A stretch of DNA of 64,000 bases from Sabellastarte sp. h YS-2021 (Eukaryota; Annelida; Polychaeta; Sabellida; Sabellidae): the NCBI GenBank assembly GCA_964017235.1, contig OZ024935.1, forward strand, positions 35,381,596 to 35,445,595, in the 5' to 3' direction. Every line of letters begins with the position of its first letter. Positions within the stretch are counted from its first letter, which is position 1. Below the pieces are notes generated by a model that was not told the origin of the DNA, made no database searches, and was given only the letters and a program-made list of their open reading frames with translations. Below are positions 11,463 to 23,000 of the stretch, piece by piece. Both the position numbers and the translations under genes were made by a program.

Positions 11463-12626
11463 GTCTAGTCTCTAAAAGTATTACAGGTGGGCAATTTCTT
11501 CTAAATAAGTCATTCACCTACTTTTGGGTGATCTACCACATAGTGAAGTTGCAGAACTGTAGCTCTTTAGATGGCAGAGTAATAGCCACTAAAATAAGTA
11601 AATGTCTTGTATCTCTAAAAGTGGTACAGATTGGCTATTTCTTCTAAAGACGTGCTTCCCTACTTTGAGTTGATCTGCATAATGAAGTGGCAGAACTGTA
11701 GCTCTTTGGATGGCAAAGTAATAGCTACTAAAATCAGTAAATGCCTTTTGTCTTTAAAAGTATTGCAATCAAACATTAAACTTGTCACTTGTACATGTGC
11801 CTCCATCTCGCAGGAAAATTTATATTCCACTATCTTTAGGACATCTAATTTATACGGCGGGAGATAAATGCATGCGTCAGAATGCTTGTTTCAATGTGTT
11901 ATTCACCTATTTCGGAGTCAGCTATAACATAGTGAAGTTCTAGACCTGTGGCTCATTGCATAGCTGAGTAATAGCTACTTTGAAGTTCACACTGTTGAGT
12001 AAATCAGTTGTAATTGGAAAACTATTGCATTTACAGAAATTTGTGTAAATATGTTATTCAGCTACTTTTGGGTCAGCTATAACATAGTGAAATTACAGAC
12101 CTGTAGCTCATGGCACAACTGAGCAATAGCTATTTTCAGGTACTGACTGTTGAGTAAATGACTTGTAACTTGAAAAATATTGCATTTGGAGTATTTTGTT
12201 AAAATATGTTGTTCACCTACTTTTGGGTCAGCTATAACATCGTGAAATTACAGACTTATAGCTCATGGCATAGCTGAGCAATAGCTATTTTCAGGTTCTC
12301 ACTATTGAGTAAATCAGTTGTAACTTGAAAACTATTGCATTTACAGTATTTTGCTTAAATATGTTGTTCACCTAATTTTCGGTCAGCTATAACATAGAAA
12401 AAAATCAGACATGTAGCTCATTGCATAGCTGAGTAATAGCTACTTTGAGGTTATCACTGTTGAGTAAATCAGCTATAACGTGAAAACTATTACATTTACA
12501 GTATTTTGTTTGAATATGTTATTCACATAATTTTTGGTCAGCTATAACAGAGTGAAATTGCAGACTTCTATGTCATGGCATAGCTTACCAATATCTACTT
12601 TCAGGTTCTCACTGTTGAGTAAATCA
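11463..12626 (+). repeat. C-family repeats, about 130 bp then 155 bp
   Basis: 11463-11870 holds diverged units related to the 134-bp array (CTCTAAAAGTATTACAGG, GTAATAGC). 11870-12626 holds units with CAGCTATAACATAG at 12074, 12229, 12384 and 12539, an exact 155-bp period. The block at 11870-12626 is collinear with about 40030-40784 in C2. Confidence 0.8.
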
Positions 12627-12770
12627 TTGTATCCACTGGATAGCCGCAGTGTGTAGAGAGATTTCACCATTACCGCTCTAACGAAAAAAATATTATAGCT
12701 AGCCTTCTCAGGTTTGCAAGGTATATTAGAGGGTGCACCACAGTATTCTATTGGTAGGCTTTATGTCTAA
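12627..12770 (+). mobile_element. Truncated family A 5' end captured inside C1
   Basis: Starts TTGTATCCACTGGATAG after A, then jumps to CCGCAGTGTGTAGAGAG and AAATATTATAGCTAGCC, words found downstream of the 5' hairpin in A1 and A2. The right arm of the hairpin is deleted. The same fragment with the same deletion occurs in C2 at about 40786, so the capture came before the split of C1 and C2. Confidence 0.7.
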
Positions 12771-12779
12771 ATTAGGCCT

Positions 12780-13535
12780 GTGGCTAAATTACTTGCCTAC
12801 TAAAAATGAGTAATTCTGCATTTTCTCTAAAAGTATTGCAGATAGCAAATTTTTCTTAAATAACTCATTCACCTACTTTTGGGAGAGCTTTCACATGCTG
12901 TAGTTCCAGACCTGTAGGTAATTACTCACCTACTCAAAATGAGTAAATGCAAATTATCTCTAAAAGTATTGCAGATAGCCAATTTTTCTCAAATAACTCA
13001 TTCACCTACTTTTGGGAGAGCTTTCACTTGGTGAAGTTTCAGACCCGTAGGTAATTACTCACCTACTCAAAATGAGTAAATGCAAATTATCTCTAAAAGT
13101 ATTGCAGATAGCCAATTTTTGTCAAATAACTCCTTCACCTACTTTTGGGAGAGCTTTCACTTGGTGAAGTTTCAGACCCATAGCTAATTACTCACCTACT
13201 GAAAATGAGTAAATGCAAATTATCTCTAAAAGTATTCCAGATAGCCAATTTTTGTCAAATAACTCCTTCACCTACTTTTGGGAGACCTTTCACTTGGTGA
13301 AGTTTCAGACCTGTAGCTAATTATTCACCTACTCAAAATGAGTAAATGCTAATTATCTCTAAAAGTATTGCAGATAGCCAATTTTTCTCAAATAACCTAT
13401 TCGCCTACTTTTGAGAGAGCTTTCACTCTGTGAAGTTTCAGACCCGTACCTAATTATTCACCTACTCAAAATGAGTAAATGCGAATTATCTCTACAAGTA
13501 TTGCAGATAGCCAGTATTTCTCAAATAACTCATTC
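12780..13535 (+). repeat. 134-bp minisatellite, second array in C1, about 6 units
   Basis: Same unit as the 7590-10735 array, with AAATGAGTAAATGC and TATCTCTAAAAGTATTGCAG words. Ends abruptly at CTCATTCAT, followed by family A repeat sequence. Confidence 0.85.
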
Positions 13536-13979
13536 ATATGAAAACAACTTATAGGAAGTCATGGGCTGCAAATCTTTTGATGTGGTCAGATTTGACCTTG
13601 GACCCCTCCTGCTTATTATTGGTCCTAGAGGTTTGCAATGTGAAAACGACTTATAGGAAATCATGGGCTGCGAATCTTTTGATGTGGTCAGACTTCACCT
13701 TGGGGCCCTGCTACAGGGTCAAATAAGGGTAGCCAAACTTAAAAGTGCTTTCAGCTTGCTTATTAACGAAAAATGCTGTTTATCTTCTAAACTATGTTAG
13801 TTGGCCTTTGTCGGTGGATACATCCAGCATCTGGCCACAGATGCGTCCTTAGTCTAGTTGGTACTACAGGTTTGCAATATGAAACCATCTTATAGGAGGT
13901 CATGGGCTGAGAATCTTCTAATGTTTTTCAGATTCAACCTTGGGCCCCTCCTTCAAGGTCAAACGATAGTTCACTGGCT
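13536..13979 (+). repeat. 147-bp family A repeats around the C1 3' terminus
   Basis: Two units at about 13536-13760 and one after 13858, with TATAGGAAATCATGGGCTG-type words. Between them (about 13765-13857) lies the C1 3' terminus ending in CTAG. Confidence 0.7.
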
Positions 13980-14159
13980 TTGGTGAGTTGTCTTCTCGAT
14001 GGATACAAATTTGCATTCGTTCTCCTATGCGTAGCTCTAGTTTATTTTTGTATAGGTCTACTCAGTTTGATAGTATTTCTTTCTGTCAGCAACATATTTG
14101 GAAAAGTAATCTCTTTGATCAGCCATTTTTACCACAAATCAGATATAAGAGTGAATGGA

Positions 14160-15185
14160 TTTTACCCCACAGCCCTTAAGGGCTGTCGGGGTATTCTTTT
14201 CACCCATGGTGACCGGATGGGCGGGCGGGCTGTATCTCAGAAACCGTAAGGTGTAGATACTTGGTAGGGACATTGGTTAGGATGTGTAGGTGTGCAACGT
14301 CATGGTCTGACCTTGATTTGACCTTTGACCTTGCTGTAGTGACCTTGAGTTTTAAAATCTTGTCCGGGCTATATCTCGGAAACTGTAAGGTGTAGGAAGT
14401 TGATACTTGGTAGGGACATTGGTTAGGGGGTGTAGGTGGGCAACATCATGGTCTGACTTTGATTTGACCTTTGACCTTGCCGTTGTGACCTTGAGTTCGA
14501 AAATCTCCGGGCTATATCTCGGAAACAGTAAGGTGTAGGAAGTTGATACTTGGTAGGGACATTGGTTAGGTGGTGTAGGTGTGCAATGTCAAGGTGTGAC
14601 ATTGGTTTGGCCTTTGACCTTGTTGTAGTGACCTTGACCTATAAAATCTTGTCTTGGCTATATCTCGGAAACCGTATGGTGTAGGAAGTTGATACTTGGT
14701 AGGGACATTGGTTAGGGGGTGTAGGTGTGCAACGTCATGGTGTGACCTTGATTTGACCTTTGACCTTGTCATAGTGACCTTGACCTCTAAAGTCTTGTCT
14801 GGGATATATCTCAGAAACCGTGAGGTGTAGGAAGCTGATACTTGGTAGGGACATTGGGTAGGAGGTCTAGGTGTGCAACGTCATGGTGTGACTTTGATTT
14901 GACCTTTGACATCGCTGTTGTGACCTTAACCTTTAAAATCTTGTCTGGGCTATATCTTGGAAACTGTAAGGTGTAGGAAGTTAATAATTGGAAGGGACAT
15001 TGGTTGGGAGTTGTAGGTGTGCAATGTTATGATGTGACCTTGATTTGACTTTTTATGTTACCGTAGTGACCTCGACCTTTCAAATTTTGTATCCCGGTCT
15101 TTGTACTGTTTCACTACTTCTATATCTCATGGTTTTAAAAGTATTTCCCCAGGCTGTAGGGTACGGGCATCTGTGATGCTATTTT
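14160..15185 (+). mobile_element. Helitron-like family E element E1 (complete)
   Basis: The 5' end TTTTACCCCACAG makes a two-part hairpin (ACAGCCCTTAAGGGCTGT inside TACCCC/GGGGTA). The inverse of TACCC-ACAG appears near the 3' end as CTGTAGGGTA (CTGTGGGGTA in E3), followed by a GCATC/GATGC hairpin and TATTTT. The interior has about five 146-bp units (GTGTAGGAAGTTGATACTTG near 14391, 14534, 14680, 14826 and 14972), each with TGACCTTGATTTGACCTTTG words. Unlike families A-D and G the 3' end lacks CTAG, so it may be a Helentron-like relative. No ORF is supported. Confidence 0.7.
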
Positions 15186-15783
15186 TTTTGTTTAAACACT
15201 GATCCTTCACCTCTAGCAAAGAAATAGAAGGCTGTACTGGTAGAATGTGGTTTTATGACACAGTGGTAGCTAAAATCAAGCAAGTAGAGGCCCTTGTCCC
15301 ACATAACTCTCACAGAAGAATCTTTCAATAAAATATTGGTGAATTGGATTGTTCTTTGCAAATTTCCTGGTTTTGTCTAGTTTTACCTCCTATCCTCTGC
15401 CTGTACCTATCATGACAAAGTTACAATACTTTTAGCACAAAAGATCTATGTCACTCTCAGCCACATTGTCAGGCATTCTGTCCAAAAAACCTGTGGTCTA
15501 TCAGGTGCTGTGACAGTTAAACAAAATTGCAATTCATCATAGCAGCTCTGGAACCATATGTTAGATATGTGCTGTGTTTGTGTGGTTACTTGCTGACAGA
15601 AAACTTGACATTACAACTTTTGCCCTTTCTTCCCTTTTTGTATTTTAGAAGCCTCTATCTGTACCATTTTCCTCTCACTATTCACTTTCTTGGCTGTAAG
15701 ACACTCAGTTTTTGCATCAGCAAAAAACCTTTTGGTAGTTAAATTTTAGTGGTGATCTGAATCACTGTCTGGAATACTCTGGA
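15186..15783. other. Intergenic sequence between E1 and the MITE
   Basis: AT-rich, with short ORFs lacking domains. No promoter motif can be supported. Confidence 0.35.
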
Positions 15784-15789
15784 TCCAGG

Positions 15790-16108
15790 GGCGGTATTCA
15801 CAAACATTCCTATCTTAGTCATAAAATTTTTGACATTTGTCTTCGTTAAGATAGGTCCAACTTGCTATTCACAAAGCATTTTCTAGCTAGGACAATTTTC
15901 CTAATCCTATCTTAGTCCAGAGTTGCAAACTCGCGAGAGTTTGTATGTCATGTGATATAAGCATTCCTAACTTTATGACAATAGTTAGGACTAAGATAAG
16001 ACTATGATGCTTTGTGAATACCAATTTCACTAGGACAAATTTTCGAACATATTTTTATGACAAAAATCCTGAAGTTAAGACTAAGATAGGAATGTTAGTG
16101 AATACCAC
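15790..16108. mobile_element. Foldback MITE with 30-bp inverted repeats and TCCAGG duplication
   Basis: The left end GGCGGTATTCACAAACATTC continues with CTATCTTAGTC; the right end is its near-perfect inverse (GACTAAGATAGGAATGTTAG then TGAATACCAC). TCCAGG flanks both sides (15784-15789 and 16109-16114). A palindrome CAAACTCGCGAGAGTTTG lies near the middle. No ORF. It sits about 400 bp upstream of the first codon of the SerRS-like gene. Possible relatives are at 34120-34540 and 53011-53114. Confidence 0.75.
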
Positions 16109-16497
16109 TCCAGGATTTGTTTTAAAGGATTTCTTTATCGTAAGCCTTAATGGAGATATTGGGCTTTGGAGGAGGTCTACTCTCTTCGACTGCTTTTGTA
16201 ATTACTGTATTTGTGATGTTTCTCTTTTTCTGTTTCAGTAGTTTCAGAAAGTCTTCTAAACATGACCTTGAGACCATCAGTCATCATTTACTGCAGATAG
16301 TTGGCTTTATGAATGAATTAAACAATGACACAAAGTTTGTTATCCAGCACAGCTCCACAACTGTCAAAGAAAAATGTAACAGCACACATTAGTTCAACAG
16401 TTGGTTGCATCTGATGTGTTTTTTCTACTCATTCATAGAGAAAAAAAGGCTGGATACTTGTACGTGTGGGAAGTTTTGGTATAGTATAATTCACATC

Positions 16498-17019
16498 ATG
16501 AAAAATAAATGTGTGTTTCAGCTACAACTTTTGAGGCAGTTACAAAGTGGGAGAAGATATTTTCACAATGGATTATATGGAAGATCTCTCACACAAATCG
16601 GTGATTGTTCTAATTTATGTTTTACACATAGTAAAGATACAGATCAAAGGTCTATTTCAACAAAATGCTTATACTCAAGCGCGTCAAGACTGATTAGAAC
16701 TTCAGATCCTTGTAGAAGGCACTTATATTTGTCAAGCAAGAAAAGATACCCTGGAAAAGATTCTTTTCAGAAGTCATATGTAACACTTAAATGTGATGCT
16801 ATTTCAAGTAGTAGACACAGCAGTCATTACGTGAATAGTAATAGTGAAAACAAGGGAAAAAACCAAAACCAACAATCAGCTTTGTATGTCAGTCATAGTG
16901 ATCAGTTTAATACAACTACAGTGCTTGCTGATCTCAACTTGAAAACCAGATTCCAAAATATGAATAAATTACATGAAAATATCATGGCTCGTGGAATGGA
17001 TTTAAATGTCTATGAATTG
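16498..17019 (+). CDS. SLIMP: SerRS-like gene, exon 1 (start and presequence)
   Basis: 174 codons, donor GAATTG|GTAAGT. Residues 1-25 look like a mitochondrial targeting signal. Residues about 30-140 are Ser/Asn/Lys-rich with no domain. The final 30 (LNLKTRFQNMNKLHENIMAR then GMDLNVYEL) match the start of the SerRS N-terminal arm. The frame is open upstream to 16405, so the true start may differ. Confidence 0.75.
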
Positions 17020-20000
17020 GTAAGTGATTGATGCAGTTGCATTTATAATGGTTTTACTTTGTCAGGGTATTGTTTGCACCCATGGTGTCTGGATAGGTGG
17101 ATGGGCTGGCGGGCGGCGGGAAAAAGTTTGTCCGGCCTGTATCTCAGAAACCGTAAGGTGTAGGAAGTTGATACTTGGTAGGGACATTGGTTAGGGGGTG
17201 TAGGTGTGCAACGTCATGGTGTGATCTTGATTTGACCTTGCCGTAATGCCCTTGACCTATAAAATCTTGTCCGGGTTATATCTCAGAACCATAAGGTGTA
17301 GGAAGTTGATATATGGTAGGGACATTGGTTGGGGGTTATAGGTGTGTAACGTCATGGTGTGACCTGGATTTGACCTTTGATCTTGCATATCTGATGCTAT
17401 TTTCTTTCTCTAAGGGACATAATAATAATAATAGTAGGATTTATAGAGTGTAAAAATTGATACAAATCCTGTAATGCGCTTAAGTCCAAGAAGGGAGAGT
17501 CCAGGGACAGACATGGGTCGACATCTAAAAAATGACCTGATACTATTTCATCTCTCTTATATCTCTTATATCTTTTTACTTGAATCTTGGTTGTTTTTGC
17601 ACTTTTGGGTGTCTTTTGATGTAGTTAAATCACTGATTAAGTCATATTAGAATTCATTAAGGGTTTTATTTTTGCAACTTCCCATTGCAACAGTTGATAT
17701 TTTATCAAGTGAGCCACAGGTTTTGCCTCAACACCACACATAAGCATGTACCACATCTGTGTGTATGGATAATATTCAAACATGAGGTCTCAGAGAACGA
17801 GATTCTTAAGATTATCAGTAAGTCCCCTACTAAATGATGTCTCTTAGTTCAGTTCCTACTTTTCTTCTTAAATATGGTGTTGATATTTTACTTCCATCAA
17901 GTATGAAACTCATCAGTTTGTGTATGAGCAAGGATTTTTTCCCCAAAAAATTCAAGAAGGTGCTTGTAACCCCCACCCCCCACCCCTTTGAGTAAGATTG
18001 TTCGAAGGCATCCTGATATTAATTTTCACTTTTACGCTGACGATACCCAGTTGTTTGTCCAAATGTCTCACAAAAATGCAGCCTTGGCCTTTGATAAATT
18101 GAATTCATATCTTCAGGATGTTCTAGAATGGATATTGTCAAGTATGCTTAAATTAAACCCTGATAAAACAGAGTTCATCATTTTTCGGCGTCATGCTCAG
18201 CTCAAGAAAGTCGATGCTCACCTCCCTGCCAGGATATTTGATAATTTCATGCATCCAGCAGTGGTTGTAAAACCTCAGTGTGGTGGTTTGATGCTAATTT
18301 CTCCTTTGCTGATCATGTCTGCAATATTTGCAATACTTTCTTCATTCAAATGTGGGATCTCAGGTGGGTCAGACAATATCTGACAGATGAGGCTGCTATC
18401 CCACCGGCAAATGCCATGATGAGTAGTTGTCTGGACTAAAACAACTTTCTTTCAGAAGTTTGTCCAGTCTCAACATGCACAAACTTAAGTGTATTCAAAA
18501 CACACTTGCTAGGATTGTCACAAACTGCAATAGATACTCACAGGCATCTCGTATTCTCAAACAACTCCATTGATTGCCAGTCAATTTTCACGATGTTTAC
18601 AAAAGTTCCACTTTGGGTTTTATGTTTCTTCATGGTGGTCATCCCAGCTATTTCAGTTCTCTTTTGGATGTTCTTTGTGGTAGATTTGTCACAAGATACA
18701 ACCATCTTGATAAAAGGTTCCTGGAGGTTCCTAAATATTACCTATCTGTTCACAAATCCAAAAACCACTTTTGCTTTTGATGCCCCCACAGTTTGGAATG
18801 ATTTACTTGATGAATTTTGTTCTGCCCCAACTCTTGCTGATTTAGAAAAAAAGCTAAAATCGTGTCTCTTCGATAAGGCTTTTCCACCTTAGCATATAAA
18901 CTATCTGGCGTCTATGTAGTATTGCCCTGGCTATGTCTACGGATTGACAGTTATTGAATTGGTCCTGATGTCTCCCCTTAGAGTCTTCCTTGGCACTGTA
19001 AAAGTGAAGAATAGAATAGAATTAACTTATTCATTTACCGGGTATATAGAATTTTAAACCTTGAAATCAGAGTTATGTTTTCTGAGTGGTTAACAGATGT
19101 GAGTTATTTTTAAATGTTGAAATGTTTTGAAAGTTATATAAGTATTTCATCAGATGAAATGATTGTATTATTTTAGTATACCTTCTGTCATAGGTATGCT
19201 TCAAATAGAGACATTTCATGATAAGTTATTTACTGGTTGCTTTAGTGCCTGTACTTTTGTAGATCCTTCTCCAATCACAAATTGTAATATATTTAATACA
19301 CACACTTTTAATTGTAGAATTTGTAGTTTTTACAATAATCATACAATTTAACTTTATTTAGCCTCATTGTACTGATAGTGAATCAACAGTAATATCCATA
19401 CTGCTAGAGCATATTTAGTTCTAATTTACTGTCTAGAAAACAGGAGACTTATGAACAAATATATAAATAAAACTAAAGACTTTTCTCATCTTTCAATGTG
19501 TTTTGCAGTACTCCAAGTATAAAGAACTTCAGGATCTCCGATATCAGTTGAAGAAAATTGAGTTGAAGAGAAAACAAGTTGCTGATGTGATTGCAAAACT
19601 GACACCTGGGGTAGGTTGAAATAGCTTATGTATGACCAAAGGTCAGAATTGGGGGTTTACGTCCTGTTCAACAGCCATGGTCATATTGGGACAGGTCCTC
19701 TGCTTTGTCACTTGTTGGAGTTGAAGGTTTATGTTTGAAGTGTTTGTAGTATAACAATGGTAACTCTTAGCTTTGCTTTAAATTGTTTAAAAAGATTTAG
19801 ATGGACGGTCACAAGTATAACAAGCAGTGTCTGAGAACACACAAACCTTAGCCTGTGGGTTGTGCTTAAAAATAAGGAAAGTGTGGATCCACATCCAGAT
19901 GGGGTCATCAATCTTGATCTGGATGAACTTTGAAAAGGACGAAACCACTGGTAAACTACATCTTATGTTAAAATGTAACAACCAATTTTATGATTAGGTT

Positions 20001-23000
20001 TTGATTTGTGCATGTAGCACTAAAGGACGAGGTTTGAGTATTGTATCGGCAAATAAATCACAAACTTCCAGGTAGAATAATGAATGTGAATAATGGTTAT
20101 GTTGTGGCTTCCTGGATTAAAGGGACAACATTAAAGGGAGATTTTATTCAACCCTAATTATAGATCTAAATTTTATTGGTGACCGTTGAAAAACAAATAC
20201 ATAGTTAAAATACATTGTTAAAACTACAGTGAAATTCAGTTCTTGAGCAAGAAATATACCTTAATCTTATTAAATTGCTTGTTGTTCCTTATACATCAAG
20301 TGTCATAATTTGCTAAATATTTGGATATTTAAATTTATAAACTTGTTGATTTACAGTACAATTTATTTTAAATGAAAAAAAATTACAAGTTTGTATCACA
20401 TATCACATGCAACTGCTTTTGAAATTATAAAGTGATGTAATATAGTTATCTCAGAGCTGGAAGAGAGAATATGACAAACCCACTTATAGTTTTAAATAAC
20501 TGTTAATATAAAGACATAGCAGATGACACCCAACTATTACAGATACAAAGTTTTCATTATGATTTCAGTAAATACACATATTTACTGGACCAAAAAAACC
20601 AGGAAATATGCATTTTTACTGAAGTTTTTAGGAAATACACGTATTTACTGACCAAATTAATAAATACACGTATTTACTGAAAAGTTCAGTAAATACGCAT
20701 ATTTACTGATTTCTCATATTTACTGTAACATATATACTTTATGTACAAAAACTATGTGTGTGATTTATTATAGTAAAATAATAAAATGTGAAGGCAATTT
20801 TTTAAAACTTTTTATTTATATTGGACAGAGTGAGGAATTTGAAGAACAAAAAAGTCGAGCCAGAAGATTGAAGTTAGAGCTCAAGCCTATTACTGTAAGT
20901 GAAAATAATAAGCGGGATTTGTCTAATGTTTCGGATAAAAATTAAAAAAAAAAAAATTGAAGTAGGACAAAAATTTTGAGTTGGAAATGTAAATATTTGA
21001 GGCAAGGTATTTTTGCATTTTGAATTATTTCTAAAAGTTTTATCATGCAGACATGAAACATTTGTAGTGGAATTCTTGAAAAATCAACTCTCTTCATAAA
21101 TCGACCCGCTTTATGTAAACCCATGTAGACTCTGTGAAAGTTGAAAACCCTATTATGTGGAAGTTACTGTTAAACAGAATTAAATTTTATGGTCCTTTGA
21201 AAATACATTTAGCAGGATTGAACTGCATAAGCTTTTGTCAACCATGTTGTACTGGTTCACTGTTATTTTGCAGGAAATATACAATGAAATGGAAGATGCC
21301 GTTTCTCTGGAGGCCCTGAAGCTACCCACTGATCTACATCTGTCTACAGTATAATTTGTTAACAAACTGTATTATTTAAAATTTTCACTTTTGCTCAGTT
21401 TTAATGATTTTAAGCTGATAAGTTTTGACTATGAAAAATTATTTTTATTTGTTGAATATTTAATTAGTTATATCCCCAGACGAAAGTCGGGGATATATTG
21501 GATTCAGGTCCGTCGCGCCGCCGCCGCCGTAGAAATTTCCTTGTGGACGCGATAACTCAAAAACAAATTAATATTTTTTTTTCAAACTTGGTACACATGT
21601 TAAGGGTGCCCAAAGGAAGATCCCTATTTTAAGGTGACCTTAAACTCCCAGTAAAAAAGAACTTATGGCCACCTTAAGGTCAGAAATTGGACTTTTGGCC
21701 ACTTAGAGCCCTGTAGGTCACAAACTATGATGCTCAGGTGGCTGAAATTTTACCTGACAACACATTAATATGTTCTTAGTACATGTGCCGAAAATCACGA
21801 CTTTAAGTTGAGGAGAAAATTGTGTTTGAGGCCCATAAATACCCCCACTTGGGGATTTTTTGCTATACTTTTCACATATTTTGCCCTATAATTTGGAAGT
21901 GGTAATTCTGATGAGTCTCAAACTGCGCTAGGTATAACTTTGATATGTAATCCTTGTCTGTAGAAAATTTTAGGGCTGTAGGTTTACCCAAAGGGGTCGA
22001 CTTAAGGTCTCAAAAGTGCCCACAGAGACCCAATTTATGCACTTTTTGCCACTTTCAAGCACTGTAGCTTTCAAACTATGTCTCTCATCTAAGTTAAATA
22101 TCATCTGGGAATATATCTATGTGTTTTCTTATATGTGCCCCAACATTTAGGCCTTTAATAGACAGTTAACCTGTGTATCAGGACCATAAACACCCACCCG
22201 AGTGACCCTTATAAGACATTTTTCACATCTTTTTCCCTGTAACTTGGAAATGGTAAGTCTGAGAAGTTTCAAACTGTATTAGATATATATTCTGTGTGTA
22301 ATCTTAGTATGTAACAGATTTTAAGTCTGAAGCTTTAATTTTGAAGGTCAAATTGAGGTCTCTAAAAGGCTCCCAAAGACCCAATATTTGGACTTTTTGC
22401 TACTTTTAAGCCCTGTGACTGTCAAACTATGTGACTGATAGAGCTCAAATCCTATCTGGGAAGATATTAGTATGTTATTTATATATGTGCCAAAAATTAA
22501 GGCTTTAAGAAGACATTTAACCTGTGTATGAGGACCATAAATCCCCACCCGAGTGACCATTTTTAGACATTTTTCACATATTTTGCCCTGTAACTTGGAA
22601 ATGGTAAGTCTAAGAAGTTTCAAACTGTATTAGATGCATATTCTATGTGTAATCTTAGTATGTGACAAATTTTAAGTCTGAGGCTTTAATTTGAAGGCCA
22701 CATTTAGGTCTCTAGAAGGCCCCATAAAGACCCAGTATTTGGACTTTTTGCCAATTTTAAGGCCTGTGACTGTTAAACTATGTGACTGATAGAGCTGAAA
22801 TCTCATCTGGGAATACATTATTATGTTCTTTTTACATGTGCCAAAAATCAAGGCTTCAAGTAGACATTTAACCTGTGTATGAGGACCTTAAACACCCACC
22901 TGAGTGACCCTTTTAAGACATTTTTCACATATTTTGCTCTGTAACTTGGAAATGGTAAGTCTGAGAAGTTTCAAACTTTATTAGATACATATTCTATGTG

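Larger units (their letters stand above)
5826..13857 (+). mobile_element. Helitron-like family C composite C1, nested in the A1 array
   Basis: The left junction reads CTTATTA then TTGTATCCCCGACGCG; the right junction reads CTAG then TTGGTACTACAGG. Uninterrupted sibling repeats read CTTATTATTGGTCCTAGAGG, so the empty site is A|TTGG and the insertion needs no target duplication. The 5' TCCCCGAC matches, inverted and with one mismatch, GTCGGTGGATA near 13811. The 3' hairpin GCATCTGGCCACAGATGC lies 9 nt before CTAG (13854-13857). The inside is mosaic: leader (5826-6450), 321-bp repeats, a long 134-bp array, a second internal CTAG end (11462), 155-bp repeats, a family A 5' fragment (about 12627) and a second 134-bp array. 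Pairing of the inner 5' and 3' ends is ambiguous, so it may be several elements. Confidence 0.6.
4696..14040 (+). mobile_element. Helitron-like family A element A1, interrupted by nested family C DNA
   Basis: The 5' end TTGTATCCACCGG opens a hairpin with arms TATCCACC and GGTGGATA, then a short GC-rich stretch with CCGCCGCCGC. The 3' end has a GATGGATACAA word (inverse of the 5' TTGTATCCA), a GCAT/ATGC stem and CTAG at 14037-14040 followed by T. The interior is the 147-bp repeat seen in A2 (50154-51997), found at about 5090-5825, 13536-13770 and 13858-13975, with family C DNA between. The split array on both sides of C1 shows that C1 inserted into A1. No transposition gene is present. Confidence 0.7.

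Noticed and set aside
22348..22623. 91-aa antisense ORF, repeated at 46986-47261
   Set aside because: Duplicated only because B1 and B2 are copies of one non-coding element; the frame crosses the 350-bp repeats.
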